Assembly (NCBI GenBank): GCA_019090615.1
Contig: JAHRVQ010000006.1
Span: 1 to 64,000 of the forward strand
Length of the DNA stretch: 64,000 bases
DNA from: Pseudomonadales bacterium
Lineage (GTDB): Bacteria; Pseudomonadota; Gammaproteobacteria; Pseudomonadales; Azotimanducaceae
Direction of reading: 5' to 3'
Position 1 is the stretch's first letter; each line of letters opens with the position of its first letter. Both the position numbers and the translations under genes were made by a program. Under the pieces are notes generated by a model. It made no database searches and had not been told where the DNA came from. It saw only the letters and a program-made list of their open reading frames with translations. This document shows positions 17,588 through 27,830 of this stretch, one piece after another.

Positions 17588-17630
17588 CTAGTGAAAAACT
17601 AGTGTAAACCCAGTGTAAATAAGCACTGGG
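17588..17630. promoter_or_regulatory. Two consecutive perfect inverted repeats
   Basis: CTAGT-GAAAA-ACTAG (17588-17602) is followed by CCCAGTG-TAAATAAG-CACTGGG (17609-17630). They lie in the 235-bp gap between the CoA-transferase stop and the SDR start. Neither is followed by a T run, so operator or mRNA-stability hairpins are as likely as a terminator. Confidence 0.5.
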
Positions 17631-17742
17631 CCAATGTACCCTGACCAAACTTGTAATTAACCATAATGTAATAATAAACGACATAATACAGTCACTCGGC
17701 AGGTCTTAAATAGACTGCACAAATTTTATTAAGGATAAGATT

Positions 17743-18612
17743 ATGCGATTAGAAAACAAAGTCGCCGTTATCACCGGCGGCGCCAGTGGCATGGGACTGG
17801 CAACCGTCAAGCGTTTTCTGGTTGAAGGCGCAAAAGTCGTTATTGCCGATTATAATGAACAAACCGGCAAAACAGCTTTAGACGATGCTGGTGCCGCTGG
17901 ATTTGGTGATGCCGTATCGTTTATTCGAACTGATGTTGCCAACGAAGCTGATATCGCCGCCATGATGCAAGCAGCGTTAAGCAAATTTGGTGCACTTGAT
18001 ATTGTCTTCAACAATGCGGGCGTCGGTGGTGCTATCGGACCACTCACAGAAACCACCACGTCCGACTGGGATTATACCTTTGACGTACTTGCAAAGGGCG
18101 TCTTTTTAGGCATCAAACATGCTGCGCGTATTATGAAGGTTAATAATATTGGCGGCTCGATAATTAATACCGCCTCCATCGCCGGTCTCAGTGGTGACGG
18201 CGGACCGCTGGTGTATTCTGCAGCCAAAGCCGCTGTAATCAGCATGTCAAAATCTGCTGCCGTAGAGTTAGCCGCCGCTAAAATCCGCGTCAATGCCATC
18301 TGCCCTGGCCTCATCGTCACGCCATTGGCTGACGGCGGTAGTGAAACAGCCGCCAAAAAAGCATTTGCTAACTTCCAGCCCTGGCCTGAACATGGCTCGG
18401 GTGACCATATTGCCGGCGCGGCATTATTCCTTGCGAGTGATGATTCAAGCTTTGTAACCGGCGAAGCTATTGTGGTTGACGGCGGCCTTACCGCAGCTGG
18501 GCCCGATCTCACCAGCAAATTTCCAAAAAGCTCACCCAATGCCTCGCGTGTTTCAGGCGTTACCAAAGGCTCAACTGGCGTCTCCGCAGAAATCAGACGA
18601 CTGGACAAATAA
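17743..18612 (+). CDS. Short-chain dehydrogenase/reductase, probably NAD-dependent
   Basis: Classical SDR of 289 residues. Cofactor loop TGGASGMG at 11-18, Asp36 after beta-2 (VVIADYN) suggesting NAD, NNAG at 90-93, catalytic Ser145, Tyr158, Lys162. A C-terminal tail of about 35 residues extends past the usual VVDGGLTA end. AAGGAT precedes the ATG. Same strand as the CoA-transferase, separated by hairpins; it probably acts on a hydroxyacyl or alcohol intermediate, judged by context only. Confidence 0.9.
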   Translation: MRLENKVAVITGGASGMGLATVKRFLVEGAKVVIADYNEQTGKTALDDAGAAGFGDAVSFIRTDVANEADIAAMMQAALSKFGALDIVFNNAGVGGAIGPLTETTTSDWDYTFDVLAKGVFLGIKHAARIMKVNNIGGSIINTASIAGLSGDGGPLVYSAAKAAVISMSKSAAVELAAAKIRVNAICPGLIVTPLADGGSETAAKKAFANFQPWPEHGSGDHIAGAALFLASDDSSFVTGEAIVVDGGLTAAGPDLTSKFPKSSPNASRVSGVTKGSTGVSAEIRRLDK

Positions 18613-18743
18613 TGCCCAGGCTAAATTTGCACTATGCTACCTTTAAGTAGTTAAAATGACGGCTTGAGAATGTTGCTTCTATCCATTAATGGACCTCACC
18701 ATTGCAGACAGGTAACGCAAGTCCAGTGATGGTACTGCAGGCT

Positions 18744-19958
18744 ATGATAAAAAAATCGCTGATTCCATTGCTAATCGTTACCGTTTGCGGCCTCGCCGCC
18801 TACTGGATGTCAGCCCAACAGACTATGCCCGCGCAACGCCTGGCGCCGCCTCCGACCATGTTAGTGGACGTAATCAAGGCCGTAAAACAAACAATTCAAA
18901 TACAGGTAGACGTCCAGGGTACGGTAGCGCCACGTACCCAGACCAATCTGATTTCAGAAGTCTCCGGCCTTATTATGGAAGTCTCACCGGCCTTTGTTGC
19001 CGGTGGATTTTTTAAGCAAGGGGACCTTCTGGTAAGAATAGATGCACGTAATTATCTCGCCGAGGTAAAACGTGCCGAAGCCTCGGTCGCATCAGCCAGG
19101 ACCGCTGTAACAAAAGAAAATGGCCTGGCAGAATATGCTGCGGCGGACTGGCAACGATCCCAGACCAGACTATCTTCCAGCAAATCTGCGAGTAACCTCA
19201 CGTTACGCAAACCACAATTAGCCGAAGCCATTGCCAACCTTCAATTTGCTCAGGCTGAACTGGTTAAACGTCAGGGAGATCTTGACAGGACCGTCATTCG
19301 CGCCCCATATGACGGCCTGATTCGACAGAAAAAAGCCGATATAGGGCAATATGTTACTGTCGGCAGCCAACTGGCCGAGACCTTTGCCGTCGATGTAGCA
19401 GAAATTCGCTTACCCTTGCCGGATCGTGAAATACCCTATCTGGCCCTGCCCAGCACCATCACCAATCCAGGCCCTGGCCCCAGGGTTGAACTAACAGCGG
19501 AAATCGGCGGCGAGATTCACCATTGGCATGGCAACATCGTTAGAACCGAGGGTGTGTTTGATGAGGCCAGCCGAGTTTTATATGTCATAGCACAGGTCAT
19601 CGACCCCTATAACCAACTCAATAATAGCTGGCAAACACCTTTGCGAATTGGCACCTTTGTCAACGCAAGTATTAGCGGGCGACAAACTAAAAACCTTATT
19701 AAACTGCCGCGTAGTGTACTCAACGCAAATAATCACATCTGGACCATTAACGACCAGCAACAGTTAATTGCTAAAAAAGTCAGCCTATATCGAACCGACG
19801 ATCAATTTATCTATGTCAACAACGGCCTTAACGACACCGAAACGGTTTGCCTGACAACGCTGGATAACCCGCTGCCTGGCACCCTTGTCCGGCAAAGTCT
19901 GCATTCGCCAGAAACAACAACCAGTTTCAACAGAGCGCATTTAGATGCCGACTATTGA
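18744..19958 (+). CDS. RND efflux periplasmic adaptor (HlyD/AcrA family)
   Basis: Membrane fusion protein of about 404 residues. N-terminal signal anchor (IPLLIVTVCGLAAYWM), then a lipoyl/barrel-sandwich region (VQGTVAPRTQTNLISEVSGLIMEVSPAF ... GDLLVRID), a coiled-coil hairpin (about 95-160) and the returning RTVIRAPYDGLIRQKKADIGQYV strand. I start at the ATG at 18744 (MIKKSLIP); longer starts at 18702 or 18729 give an unusual leader. Its end overlaps the start of the RND pump gene by 14 bp, so they are translationally linked. An outer-membrane channel gene is not adjacent. Confidence 0.9.
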   Translation: MIKKSLIPLLIVTVCGLAAYWMSAQQTMPAQRLAPPPTMLVDVIKAVKQTIQIQVDVQGTVAPRTQTNLISEVSGLIMEVSPAFVAGGFFKQGDLLVRIDARNYLAEVKRAEASVASARTAVTKENGLAEYAAADWQRSQTRLSSSKSASNLTLRKPQLAEAIANLQFAQAELVKRQGDLDRTVIRAPYDGLIRQKKADIGQYVTVGSQLAETFAVDVAEIRLPLPDREIPYLALPSTITNPGPGPRVELTAEIGGEIHHWHGNIVRTEGVFDEASRVLYVIAQVIDPYNQLNNSWQTPLRIGTFVNASISGRQTKNLIKLPRSVLNANNHIWTINDQQQLIAKKVSLYRTDDQFIYVNNGLNDTETVCLTTLDNPLPGTLVRQSLHSPETTTSFNRAHLDADY

Positions 19959-22900
19959 TACCCATACTATTGATACGCATAAAGGTCTTATAGCCTGGTT
20001 TGCCAGAAACCCCATTGCTGCAAACCTGCTAATGTTTGTTATCGTTTTAACTGGCCTGCTTTCGGCCTTGACGATTCGTACCCAGATCATGCCGGATATG
20101 GATTCTGATCGAATCAATATAGATATAATATATCCAGGCGCATCACCCGGAGAAGTAGAATCCGGCATCACCACTCGCGTTGAAACTGCCGTCAGGGATA
20201 TAGAAGGCATCGATGAAATGGTTTCATATTCTAGCGAAGGCAGTGCCAAAGTTCGTTTAACAATAAAACCCAGCTACGACGTGCTGGCACTGCTGGACGA
20301 AGTAAAAATGTCCGTCGACAGAATATCCAGCCTGCCGGATTCTGCTGAAAAACCCAGCATCTATCGCAATCAGCACCAGCGCGGCGCCATCAACGTACAA
20401 ATATCTGGCTTACCCAATGAAAAGGCCATGAAACTTTTTGCGGAGCAAATCCGCCGAGAAATACTCGCCTTACCCAGCGTCACCAAAGCCGAATTAAAAG
20501 GTGCGCGAAATGATGAAATTAGTATCGAGATTAAAGAAACCAGGTTACGCCAATATAGCCTGACCATGGCACAGGTGGCCGAGGCAGTCAGATCATCCTC
20601 GCTTGACCTCCCAGCCGGTTCTATCCAGTCTACAGGCGGTGACATACTACTTCGCACTGAATCCCAGGCCTATAATAAACGCCAGCTAGAACAAATCGTG
20701 CTTATTAGCAGGCCTGATGGCACCCGCCTAAGAATTGGCGACATTGCCACCATAACAGATGGCTTTATTGAACAGGAAGCCGTGTCTTTGTTTAATAGTC
20801 AACCTAGTATTGGCATCGCGGTTTTTGCTATCGCCGACCAAAATCAGATCGATATTTCCAGCGAAGTCACGGCTTATATAGAACAGCGAAAAACAACTCT
20901 GCCAGACGGCGTCATACTCGAATCCTGGCTTGATAGCACCACCTACCTCAGCAGTACGGTTACTATGATGGTGACCAATATGTTATCCGGTGTGCTGCTG
21001 GTACTAATAATACTGGGGCTTTTTTTACGCCTAAAACTAGCTTTTTGGGTCATGTTGGGCATGCCCATCGCATTTCTTGGCGCCTTCGCATTAATGCCAC
21101 TAACCGGCGGTTCGATTAATATAATCAGCCTGTTTGGTTTTATTCTGGTGCTCGGTATCGTCGTCGATGATGCCATTATTATCGGCGAAAGCGTGCAGAC
21201 TGTAACCGAGGAAAAGGGCCAAAACCTCGACAATGTAATTCAGGGTGCAAAACTTGTTTCAACCCCCGCAACTTTTGGTGTGTTAACGACCATTGTTGCT
21301 TTTATACCGTTAATGCTGGTGCCCGGAACCTTTGGCGCAATGCCTGCAGCCATTGGCTTAGTCGTCATACTTTGTTTAATATTTTCCATTATTGAGTCAA
21401 AATTAATTTTACCGGCTCACCTGGCCAGTATGAAACCACTGCGCCAGGATGACCGCACCAAGCTGAATCCTTTTCAGTTGCTGCAGAACAAATTTTCTAA
21501 AAGCCTGGTGATAGTCATCAGCGACTACTACGAACCTTTTTTGCAACATGCGATCAAACAACGTTTTGTTACCCTGGCAATATTTATCGGTATGCTGCTG
21601 CTGGCCCTGGGTTTTGTATCAGGCCCCGATATCAAAACCGTATTTTTCCCCAATATTACATCTAATTATCTTCGTGCCTCGATTGAACTGGTAGAAGGCA
21701 GCGCTGCCACCCAAACCACAAAAATCCTTAAAAATGTGTCAGATGCATTATATGAACTGAATGATGAAAAACCCGAAGATGAAAAATTTTTAGTCAATAT
21801 CTCAGCTTTTAGCTATAGCAAATCTGGGCGAATTATTGCTGAACTTGAATCTATTGATCAAAATAACCTCAATCCAGAAGACCTTGCTGCTCAATGGCGA
21901 GCGAAAGTAGGGGATATTGTCGGTGCCAAAACCCTGGAAATTTCTGGCGCAGAAAAAAGCCACGGCCAGACCAGAGATATTAGTTTCAAGTTAGTTGGCG
22001 AAAACTCTCCTGAACTTATTGCCGCCGCTTCATTACTGGAAACCACATTAAATAATTATGCCGGGGTTTATGATATTGAAAATTCAGGCGAGGGCCGAGT
22101 CAAAGAAATCAACATCAAAATCAAACCTTCAGCCGAGGCGTTGGGTCTTACCCTAAGCGATTTAGCCAATCAGGTCAGGGCAGCATTTTACGGGATCGAA
22201 GTTCAACGCATCCAGCGTAATAGAGAAGAGGTCAAGATTATGGTTCGTTACCCAAGGGCGGAACGGCAATCTTTAGGAAACCTTGAAACTATGACGATCT
22301 ATAACAAACAGGGCCAAGCAATCCCTTTCAATAGCGTTGCAATACTACAGGAACGGCTGACACCGGCAACCATTAGAAGAAGCTCGGGACAGCGTTCAAT
22401 AAGGGTCTCAGCGAATATCGACAAACAAATCACGCAACCTGAAGAAATTGCTGCAAGGATTACCCAGGGTGAATTCAAAGCGCTGTTAAGTAGCACCCAT
22501 AGCGCCGTTAAATTACAACGAGACGGTGCCAGCCTGGCGGCAACCGAGCTGAAAAAAAACCTGCTCTATACATCAGCGTTAGCACTATTTGGCATCTATG
22601 CGCTAATGGCAATCCCACTAAAATCCTATTTCCAACCACTAATAATTATGGGCGTGATCCCGTTTGGTATGATAGGTGCGCTGGTAGGACATATAGTTGT
22701 TGGTCTCGATTTCAGCGCTTTATCATTATTTGGTATCGTTGCGCTTACTGGGGTCGTTGTGAATGACAGTATTATTATGGTAGATTTTGTAAACAAATCG
22801 GTAGAACAGGGTATGAATGTAACAGATGCGGCCGTAAAAGCTGGCAGCAAACGCTTCAGAGCCATCATGTTAACATCCCTAACAACATTCTTTGGGCTAC

Positions 22901-23073
22901 TGCCGGTTTTGTTAGAAACTAGCCTGGCGGCACAAATGGTGGTACCTATGGCGGTGTCATTGGGCTTTGGCATTTTATTCGCAACTATTATTACCCTGGT
23001 GCTGGTGCCCTGCCTATATATAATACTGGATGACCTCAAAGTATCCCAACAACTGCTCAGCACAAATCAATAA
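19945..23073 (+). CDS. RND efflux pump inner-membrane transporter (AcrB family)
   Basis: 1042 residues, standard length, with 12 membrane segments and two large periplasmic loops. The proton-relay pair in TM4 is Asp408-Asp409 (GIVVDDAIIIGE). In TM10, at the position of AcrB Lys940, it has Asn940 (VVVNDSIIMVDF). That substitution marks a non-AcrB subgroup. The N-terminus has a duplicated TIDTH pentapeptide coded by a 15-bp tandem repeat (19951-19980). Works with the adaptor just upstream to export drugs, bile-like acids or hydrophobic metabolites; the position after a catabolic block suggests protection from aromatic or terpenoid compounds. Confidence 0.93.
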   Translation: MPTIDTHTIDTHKGLIAWFARNPIAANLLMFVIVLTGLLSALTIRTQIMPDMDSDRINIDIIYPGASPGEVESGITTRVETAVRDIEGIDEMVSYSSEGSAKVRLTIKPSYDVLALLDEVKMSVDRISSLPDSAEKPSIYRNQHQRGAINVQISGLPNEKAMKLFAEQIRREILALPSVTKAELKGARNDEISIEIKETRLRQYSLTMAQVAEAVRSSSLDLPAGSIQSTGGDILLRTESQAYNKRQLEQIVLISRPDGTRLRIGDIATITDGFIEQEAVSLFNSQPSIGIAVFAIADQNQIDISSEVTAYIEQRKTTLPDGVILESWLDSTTYLSSTVTMMVTNMLSGVLLVLIILGLFLRLKLAFWVMLGMPIAFLGAFALMPLTGGSINIISLFGFILVLGIVVDDAIIIGESVQTVTEEKGQNLDNVIQGAKLVSTPATFGVLTTIVAFIPLMLVPGTFGAMPAAIGLVVILCLIFSIIESKLILPAHLASMKPLRQDDRTKLNPFQLLQNKFSKSLVIVISDYYEPFLQHAIKQRFVTLAIFIGMLLLALGFVSGPDIKTVFFPNITSNYLRASIELVEGSAATQTTKILKNVSDALYELNDEKPEDEKFLVNISAFSYSKSGRIIAELESIDQNNLNPEDLAAQWRAKVGDIVGAKTLEISGAEKSHGQTRDISFKLVGENSPELIAAASLLETTLNNYAGVYDIENSGEGRVKEINIKIKPSAEALGLTLSDLANQVRAAFYGIEVQRIQRNREEVKIMVRYPRAERQSLGNLETMTIYNKQGQAIPFNSVAILQERLTPATIRRSSGQRSIRVSANIDKQITQPEEIAARITQGEFKALLSSTHSAVKLQRDGASLAATELKKNLLYTSALALFGIYALMAIPLKSYFQPLIIMGVIPFGMIGALVGHIVVGLDFSALSLFGIVALTGVVVNDSIIMVDFVNKSVEQGMNVTDAAVKAGSKRFRAIMLTSLTTFFGLLPVLLETSLAAQMVVPMAVSLGFGILFATIITLVLVPCLYIILDDLKVSQQLLSTNQ

Positions 23074-23223
23074 GCTTTTTGAAATTTTCAATACTAACTA
23101 ACCAGGATAAAACACGCTTAGTAAGCGCCTCAACCAGACCCAACCTTTAACTAACGACTTCATACATGATCACTGGTAAAATGCACACCAGCAATTTGGT
23201 GAATCCAATTTTGGGCTAATTTC

Positions 23224-25533
23224 ATGACTAGCAAATTCAGCAGTTTACATACTCAGCATTGGAGTTTCGCACGACTATCGCTACTGATAGTGGCGCTTTT
23301 TTTAGGTGTCGTTGAATGGCAAATGATAGTTGGCCTGATCCCAGGGCGCCATGTGCCAACTGAACTTTTTTTCATCTTAATGTTCTGTGCGACCCTTAGC
23401 ACATCATCTAAATGGTTATTTCATTTTAGCCTGATCATTTCCAGTCTACTCGGCTTTCTATGGTTCACAGATACTAAGTTTTCAATGGGTCATGCCAACA
23501 ATCCAGCCTGGATAAGTAGATTGGGCATGGTATGGCTGTTTTCCGGGATTACCTTTTATCTACGTAAAACCCAGCATCACCCGACTTCCAGATTGCGCCT
23601 AATGGATACTATCGGTTTAAGCTCATTGATGCTAGACAAGGCACTTATGGTTGTCTGGAGTAATAAAACCTGGCAACTATTAACCGATACAAATATTAAG
23701 TTCTATGAAAAAAAGCGGCCATTTTTACTCAATATTCCCGCCAGCGATAGAGAAGTTCTACAACATCATTTTGTTAATCTGATCCCAGGTGATACATTTC
23801 AGTTCGAAACACAGCTGATCAGCGCCTACGAAAAAATCCCCGTTCAACTGAGTGTTTCCCATCTGCGTGATAACGTGCATGCAGGGTTCGAGGTATTTTG
23901 CCACAACCTGTCGGCAATGAAGGATACTGAAGCTGAATTAGATGCCAAGCAACAACTATTCGACCAACAAATAGCCAGTACGCCCCTGCTTTACGTCCAT
24001 TGGAGCATTGACGCCCGAGTTAGAAGCTGGAACCAGGCGGCGGAACAAACCCTTGGCTATACAATGATGCAGGCTAAGAACATGCACCTCGGTGACTTTT
24101 TTCAACCTGAACTTCAACAGCAAGCACTTAAGCAGTTTCAACTGGCGGTTAATAAACATGAGCCGATAACAGGCATAGCTAAAATCAACCACCATAATGG
24201 ACAGCCACTTAGATTACGTTATTTCATTAATACCGTAACCAATCAGTCTGGAAGGCTGATTGGTATTCATTGTTTTGCCCAGGATATTGGCGATTTCTTT
24301 CACCAGCAAAAAATACTAAAGGTTGATATAGAAAAGTTTAGCGGTGTTTTTGAACACTACCCCAACGGCCTGATCTTACTGCAAAGAAATACCCAGCACC
24401 TCATCGAAGTTAATCCTGCCTTTTTACAGATGTTGGGATTCTCCACATCAGATAAGCAAAGCCCAGCCCTCAAACAATGCTGCAAAGTACTTTTTGAATA
24501 CAGTCAGTTTGGGCCCGCAAGCGATGCACCGGATGCTCCAGACCGGTTCAACACGCAACTGCAAAAAGTAGATAATACGTTACTGTCAATTACCGCTCAA
24601 ACGGTCCCATTAAAAATCAATGGCCAGGCCTGTTCTTTGATAGTTATTAAAGAATCAGGCATAGCAGAACAAATGGAAATTGATCAGCGACGACTGGATC
24701 TACAATTGGCAAAGGCTCAAACCATGGCACTTATTGCGCCGTTAGCGAGCAATATTGCGCAACGCATTAACCTATTGATGAAAGATGCCTCAAACATTAC
24801 CCAGTCCCTGATAAATGACATGCAGCTGGATTTAGCTACTGACGTGGACAATAGTCGTGCTGCTCCTTTAAAGATCCTGTCAATCCACCAGAAAGCTACC
24901 CAACTGAGCGACAAATTATTAACCTTTTCCCATAGCGGACTGCCGGCCATCGAAAAAATAAATTTGCTAAATTGCATCAACAATACTCTGGATACAGCCG
25001 AAAAAACCATTCGCGCCGAATTCAAGCTGCGCTTCATTCACCCAAAGAACTATTATCCAGTGCATGGCGATCAGCGCTTACTGGAGCAGTCACTATTGTT
25101 TCTCTGCCAGCATCTACTCAATCTGATGGACCTGAACGCGGAACTATGTATCCAGCTACGAGAAACTCACCTCGACACACTCGCCTGCCATCGAATTGAT
25201 CCTGATTTGGCAACAGGCAATTATATCAGTATCAGCATATGGGATTCAGATAGCCAAATAGAAGATTGTCCACCGCAACCGCTTATGGCATTTTTCAGCG
25301 CCAGGGGAATTGATGCTGATATGGGACTGGAGCTGGCATCTGTTTATAGTACGATGAAATCCCATCAAGGCGCATTCACGATCTATTTTGAACCCGACAA
25401 ATTTGTTAATTTTCGCCTCTACTTACCACTCAACGAAAATACCGTAGCCAGTGCTGCCAACAGCAACCTAACTGTTAGTCAAGCGGATAAAATAAACCAC
25501 TCAACGAAAGTCCCAGTGCATGAGCCGCTATAA
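23224..25533 (+). CDS. PAS sensor protein with degenerate histidine kinase core
   Basis: 769 residues. N-terminal membrane part of about four helices (residues 15-115), then three PAS-like regions (about 130-235, 245-360, 370-480), then a region laid out like HisKA plus ATPase. Where kinases of this type have LAGGLAHDFNN this protein has LASNIAQRINLL, with Gln513 in place of the phosphoacceptor His. The N-box Asn is replaced (LLFLCQHLLNLM) and no DTGxG or GGTGLGL motif is visible; the last part is DSDSQIED ... GIDADMGLELA. So it is probably a kinase-dead sensor, working by binding or as partner to another kinase. It precedes the M13 peptidase gene by 94 bp on the same strand. Confidence 0.8.
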   Translation: MTSKFSSLHTQHWSFARLSLLIVALFLGVVEWQMIVGLIPGRHVPTELFFILMFCATLSTSSKWLFHFSLIISSLLGFLWFTDTKFSMGHANNPAWISRLGMVWLFSGITFYLRKTQHHPTSRLRLMDTIGLSSLMLDKALMVVWSNKTWQLLTDTNIKFYEKKRPFLLNIPASDREVLQHHFVNLIPGDTFQFETQLISAYEKIPVQLSVSHLRDNVHAGFEVFCHNLSAMKDTEAELDAKQQLFDQQIASTPLLYVHWSIDARVRSWNQAAEQTLGYTMMQAKNMHLGDFFQPELQQQALKQFQLAVNKHEPITGIAKINHHNGQPLRLRYFINTVTNQSGRLIGIHCFAQDIGDFFHQQKILKVDIEKFSGVFEHYPNGLILLQRNTQHLIEVNPAFLQMLGFSTSDKQSPALKQCCKVLFEYSQFGPASDAPDAPDRFNTQLQKVDNTLLSITAQTVPLKINGQACSLIVIKESGIAEQMEIDQRRLDLQLAKAQTMALIAPLASNIAQRINLLMKDASNITQSLINDMQLDLATDVDNSRAAPLKILSIHQKATQLSDKLLTFSHSGLPAIEKINLLNCINNTLDTAEKTIRAEFKLRFIHPKNYYPVHGDQRLLEQSLLFLCQHLLNLMDLNAELCIQLRETHLDTLACHRIDPDLATGNYISISIWDSDSQIEDCPPQPLMAFFSARGIDADMGLELASVYSTMKSHQGAFTIYFEPDKFVNFRLYLPLNENTVASAANSNLTVSQADKINHSTKVPVHEPL

Positions 25534-25627
25534 AAACCGCAAAAAATATTCGCTGCCAAAGTCGAATTTCTATATTCAGCCAGGATTTAACTCTGCCCGA
25601 CATATAACCGCCAATCCAGGAGCCAGG

Positions 25628-27766
25628 ATGCCAACACTTGCCGCTTTTTCTAAGCACTTCTCAACTCCCCCAACAATTTTATCATTTTGCAGAAAACCGT
25701 TTGGGTTATGGTTTATAGTACTGTTTATTAGCGCCTGCACTAGCACCGAGCGCTCATCTGATACAACCGCCAACCAACCACGACCCAAACCGGTTTTTGG
25801 CTCCTGGGGGGTCGATTTAGCCGCCAGAGATCAGTCCATCAAACCTGGTGAAGATTTTTTTAACTACGCCAATGGCGCATGGTTAGCCAGACATAAAATC
25901 CCCCCAGAAAGATCAAGCTATGGCCTGAGTCTCATCGTCCATGAAAAGGCCCAGCAAAGAGTTAAAGCGATCATTGAAGAATTTGGCGCGAGCAGCGGCC
26001 CGAAAGGTAGTTCAGCGCAACAGATAGGTGATTACTACGCCAGCTGGATGAATACCAAAACACTCAATGAACTAGGCATTACGCCCCTTTTACCAGACTT
26101 AAAACGCATTGCTGCCATTAGTAATATCACTGAATTAACCGTCGAATTCGGCAAATTTCATTACACTGCTGGCATCAGTCCGATCGCACAATCTCTTGGC
26201 ATAGACCCAGCTGACCCTGACAAATACAGCATTGATATTGCACTGGGTGGCCTGGGATTACCTGATCGCGACTATTATCTTGAACAAAGTGAGCAATTTC
26301 AGCGCTTTAGATTGGCCTATAAAAAACATATCAGCCAAATGCTGAGATTTGCTCAATTCGACTATACGGTCGAAACAGCGGACGAAAAAGCCGATGCTAT
26401 TATCCAGCTCGAAACACAGATAGCGACCTATCAATGGCTAAGGTCGGATCGCCGGGACCGCGACAAAACCTATAACCCCACTACGGTTACAGCACTTAGT
26501 CAGCTTCATGCAAAATTTGACTGGAAACTGTTCCTGGCCGCCGGTCATATTACCAACCTGCATGAAATCAATATCGCCCACCCCAATACCATTCAACCTT
26601 TAATTGACCTTATCTATTCAACACCCTTATCAATCTGGAAAGATTATTTGCACTATCACCTCATCAGTAACAACGCCAGCCTACTATCAGAACCAATAGA
26701 CAACGCTAATTTTGAATTTTGGGGCAAGGTACTAAGCGGCCGACAACAACAGCTACTCCGTTGGCAGCGGGGCGTATCGAGGGTTGGGGCGAAAAACGGC
26801 CTTGGTGAAGCGCTCGGCCAAATTTATGTGCAGCGCCACTTTCCTGAATCGTCAAAACTGCAAATGCAACAACTTGTGGAAAATCTCCGCAAAGCCTACG
26901 CAGAACGAATCGACGCCATATCCTGGATGGGCGAAACAACAAAAAAAGAGGCCCATGCAAAATTGGCTGCTTTTAAAGCGAAAATTGGCTATCCCGATCA
27001 TTGGCTAGATATCAGTAAAATCCACATCGAAAAAGACAATCTATTCCATAACGCTAGAGCAGTACGCAGGTTTTTTGAAGATTTTGATACCGCTCGACTA
27101 CAGGGGCCAACCGATAGAGAAGAGTGGTTTATGATGCCCCAGACCGTTAACGCATATTATCTGTCGAATTTTAATGAAATTGTTTTTCCCGCCGCTATTC
27201 TTGAACCACCGTTTTTTGACCCTAATGCCGATGCCGCTGTTAATTACGCCAGTATTGGCGCTGTAATCGGTCATGAAATGGGACACGGCTTTGATGATCA
27301 GGGCTCCAAGTCTGACGCTCGCGGTATCAAACGGAACTGGTGGACAGACGAAGATCGCACGGCCTTTGACAGCAGAACCTCAAAACTGGCAGAACAATAT
27401 AGCCGATTCGAACCCGTACCGGGCAATTTTATTGATGGCAATTTTACTTTAGGCGAAAATATCGGCGATTTGGGTGGCGTTGCCGTCGCCCACCGGGCCT
27501 ACCAACTATCACTTAATGGCGCACCGCCAAATAGCATAAATGGTTATAGCGCCGACCAACGGTTTTTCTTAGCCTATGCTCAGAGCTGGCGGTCGAAAAC
27601 CAGAGACCAGGCCACTCTGCAATACTTAAAATCAGACCCTCATTCACCGGCTGCATTTCGCGTCAACGGGGTGGTAAGAAATATCGACGCCTGGTACTCG
27701 GCCTTCGATATCAAAGCCGGTGACGCACTATACCTTACCCCAGCAAACAGAGTCTCAATCTGGTAA
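25628..27766 (+). CDS. M13-family zinc metallopeptidase, lipoprotein (PepO/neprilysin-like)
   Basis: About 712 residues from the ATG at 25628, chosen for AGGAG five bases upstream; an earlier ATG at 25520 overlaps the preceding gene and would bury the signal peptide. The N-terminus is a lipoprotein signal with lipobox ISAC, Cys37. Zinc site HEMGH at 549-553 and ENIGDLGG with Glu610 and Asp614, both diagnostic of M13. The N-terminal M13 domain (GEDFFNYANGAWL) and VNAYY substrate motif are present. It should be an outer-membrane or periplasmic oligopeptidase. Confidence 0.93.
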   Translation: MPTLAAFSKHFSTPPTILSFCRKPFGLWFIVLFISACTSTERSSDTTANQPRPKPVFGSWGVDLAARDQSIKPGEDFFNYANGAWLARHKIPPERSSYGLSLIVHEKAQQRVKAIIEEFGASSGPKGSSAQQIGDYYASWMNTKTLNELGITPLLPDLKRIAAISNITELTVEFGKFHYTAGISPIAQSLGIDPADPDKYSIDIALGGLGLPDRDYYLEQSEQFQRFRLAYKKHISQMLRFAQFDYTVETADEKADAIIQLETQIATYQWLRSDRRDRDKTYNPTTVTALSQLHAKFDWKLFLAAGHITNLHEINIAHPNTIQPLIDLIYSTPLSIWKDYLHYHLISNNASLLSEPIDNANFEFWGKVLSGRQQQLLRWQRGVSRVGAKNGLGEALGQIYVQRHFPESSKLQMQQLVENLRKAYAERIDAISWMGETTKKEAHAKLAAFKAKIGYPDHWLDISKIHIEKDNLFHNARAVRRFFEDFDTARLQGPTDREEWFMMPQTVNAYYLSNFNEIVFPAAILEPPFFDPNADAAVNYASIGAVIGHEMGHGFDDQGSKSDARGIKRNWWTDEDRTAFDSRTSKLAEQYSRFEPVPGNFIDGNFTLGENIGDLGGVAVAHRAYQLSLNGAPPNSINGYSADQRFFLAYAQSWRSKTRDQATLQYLKSDPHSPAAFRVNGVVRNIDAWYSAFDIKAGDALYLTPANRVSIW

Positions 27767-27830
27767 TCAACCTGTATTACACGTTAATATAATGTTAAGC
27801 AAACTATGATCAGTCTATATGGGGCACCTT

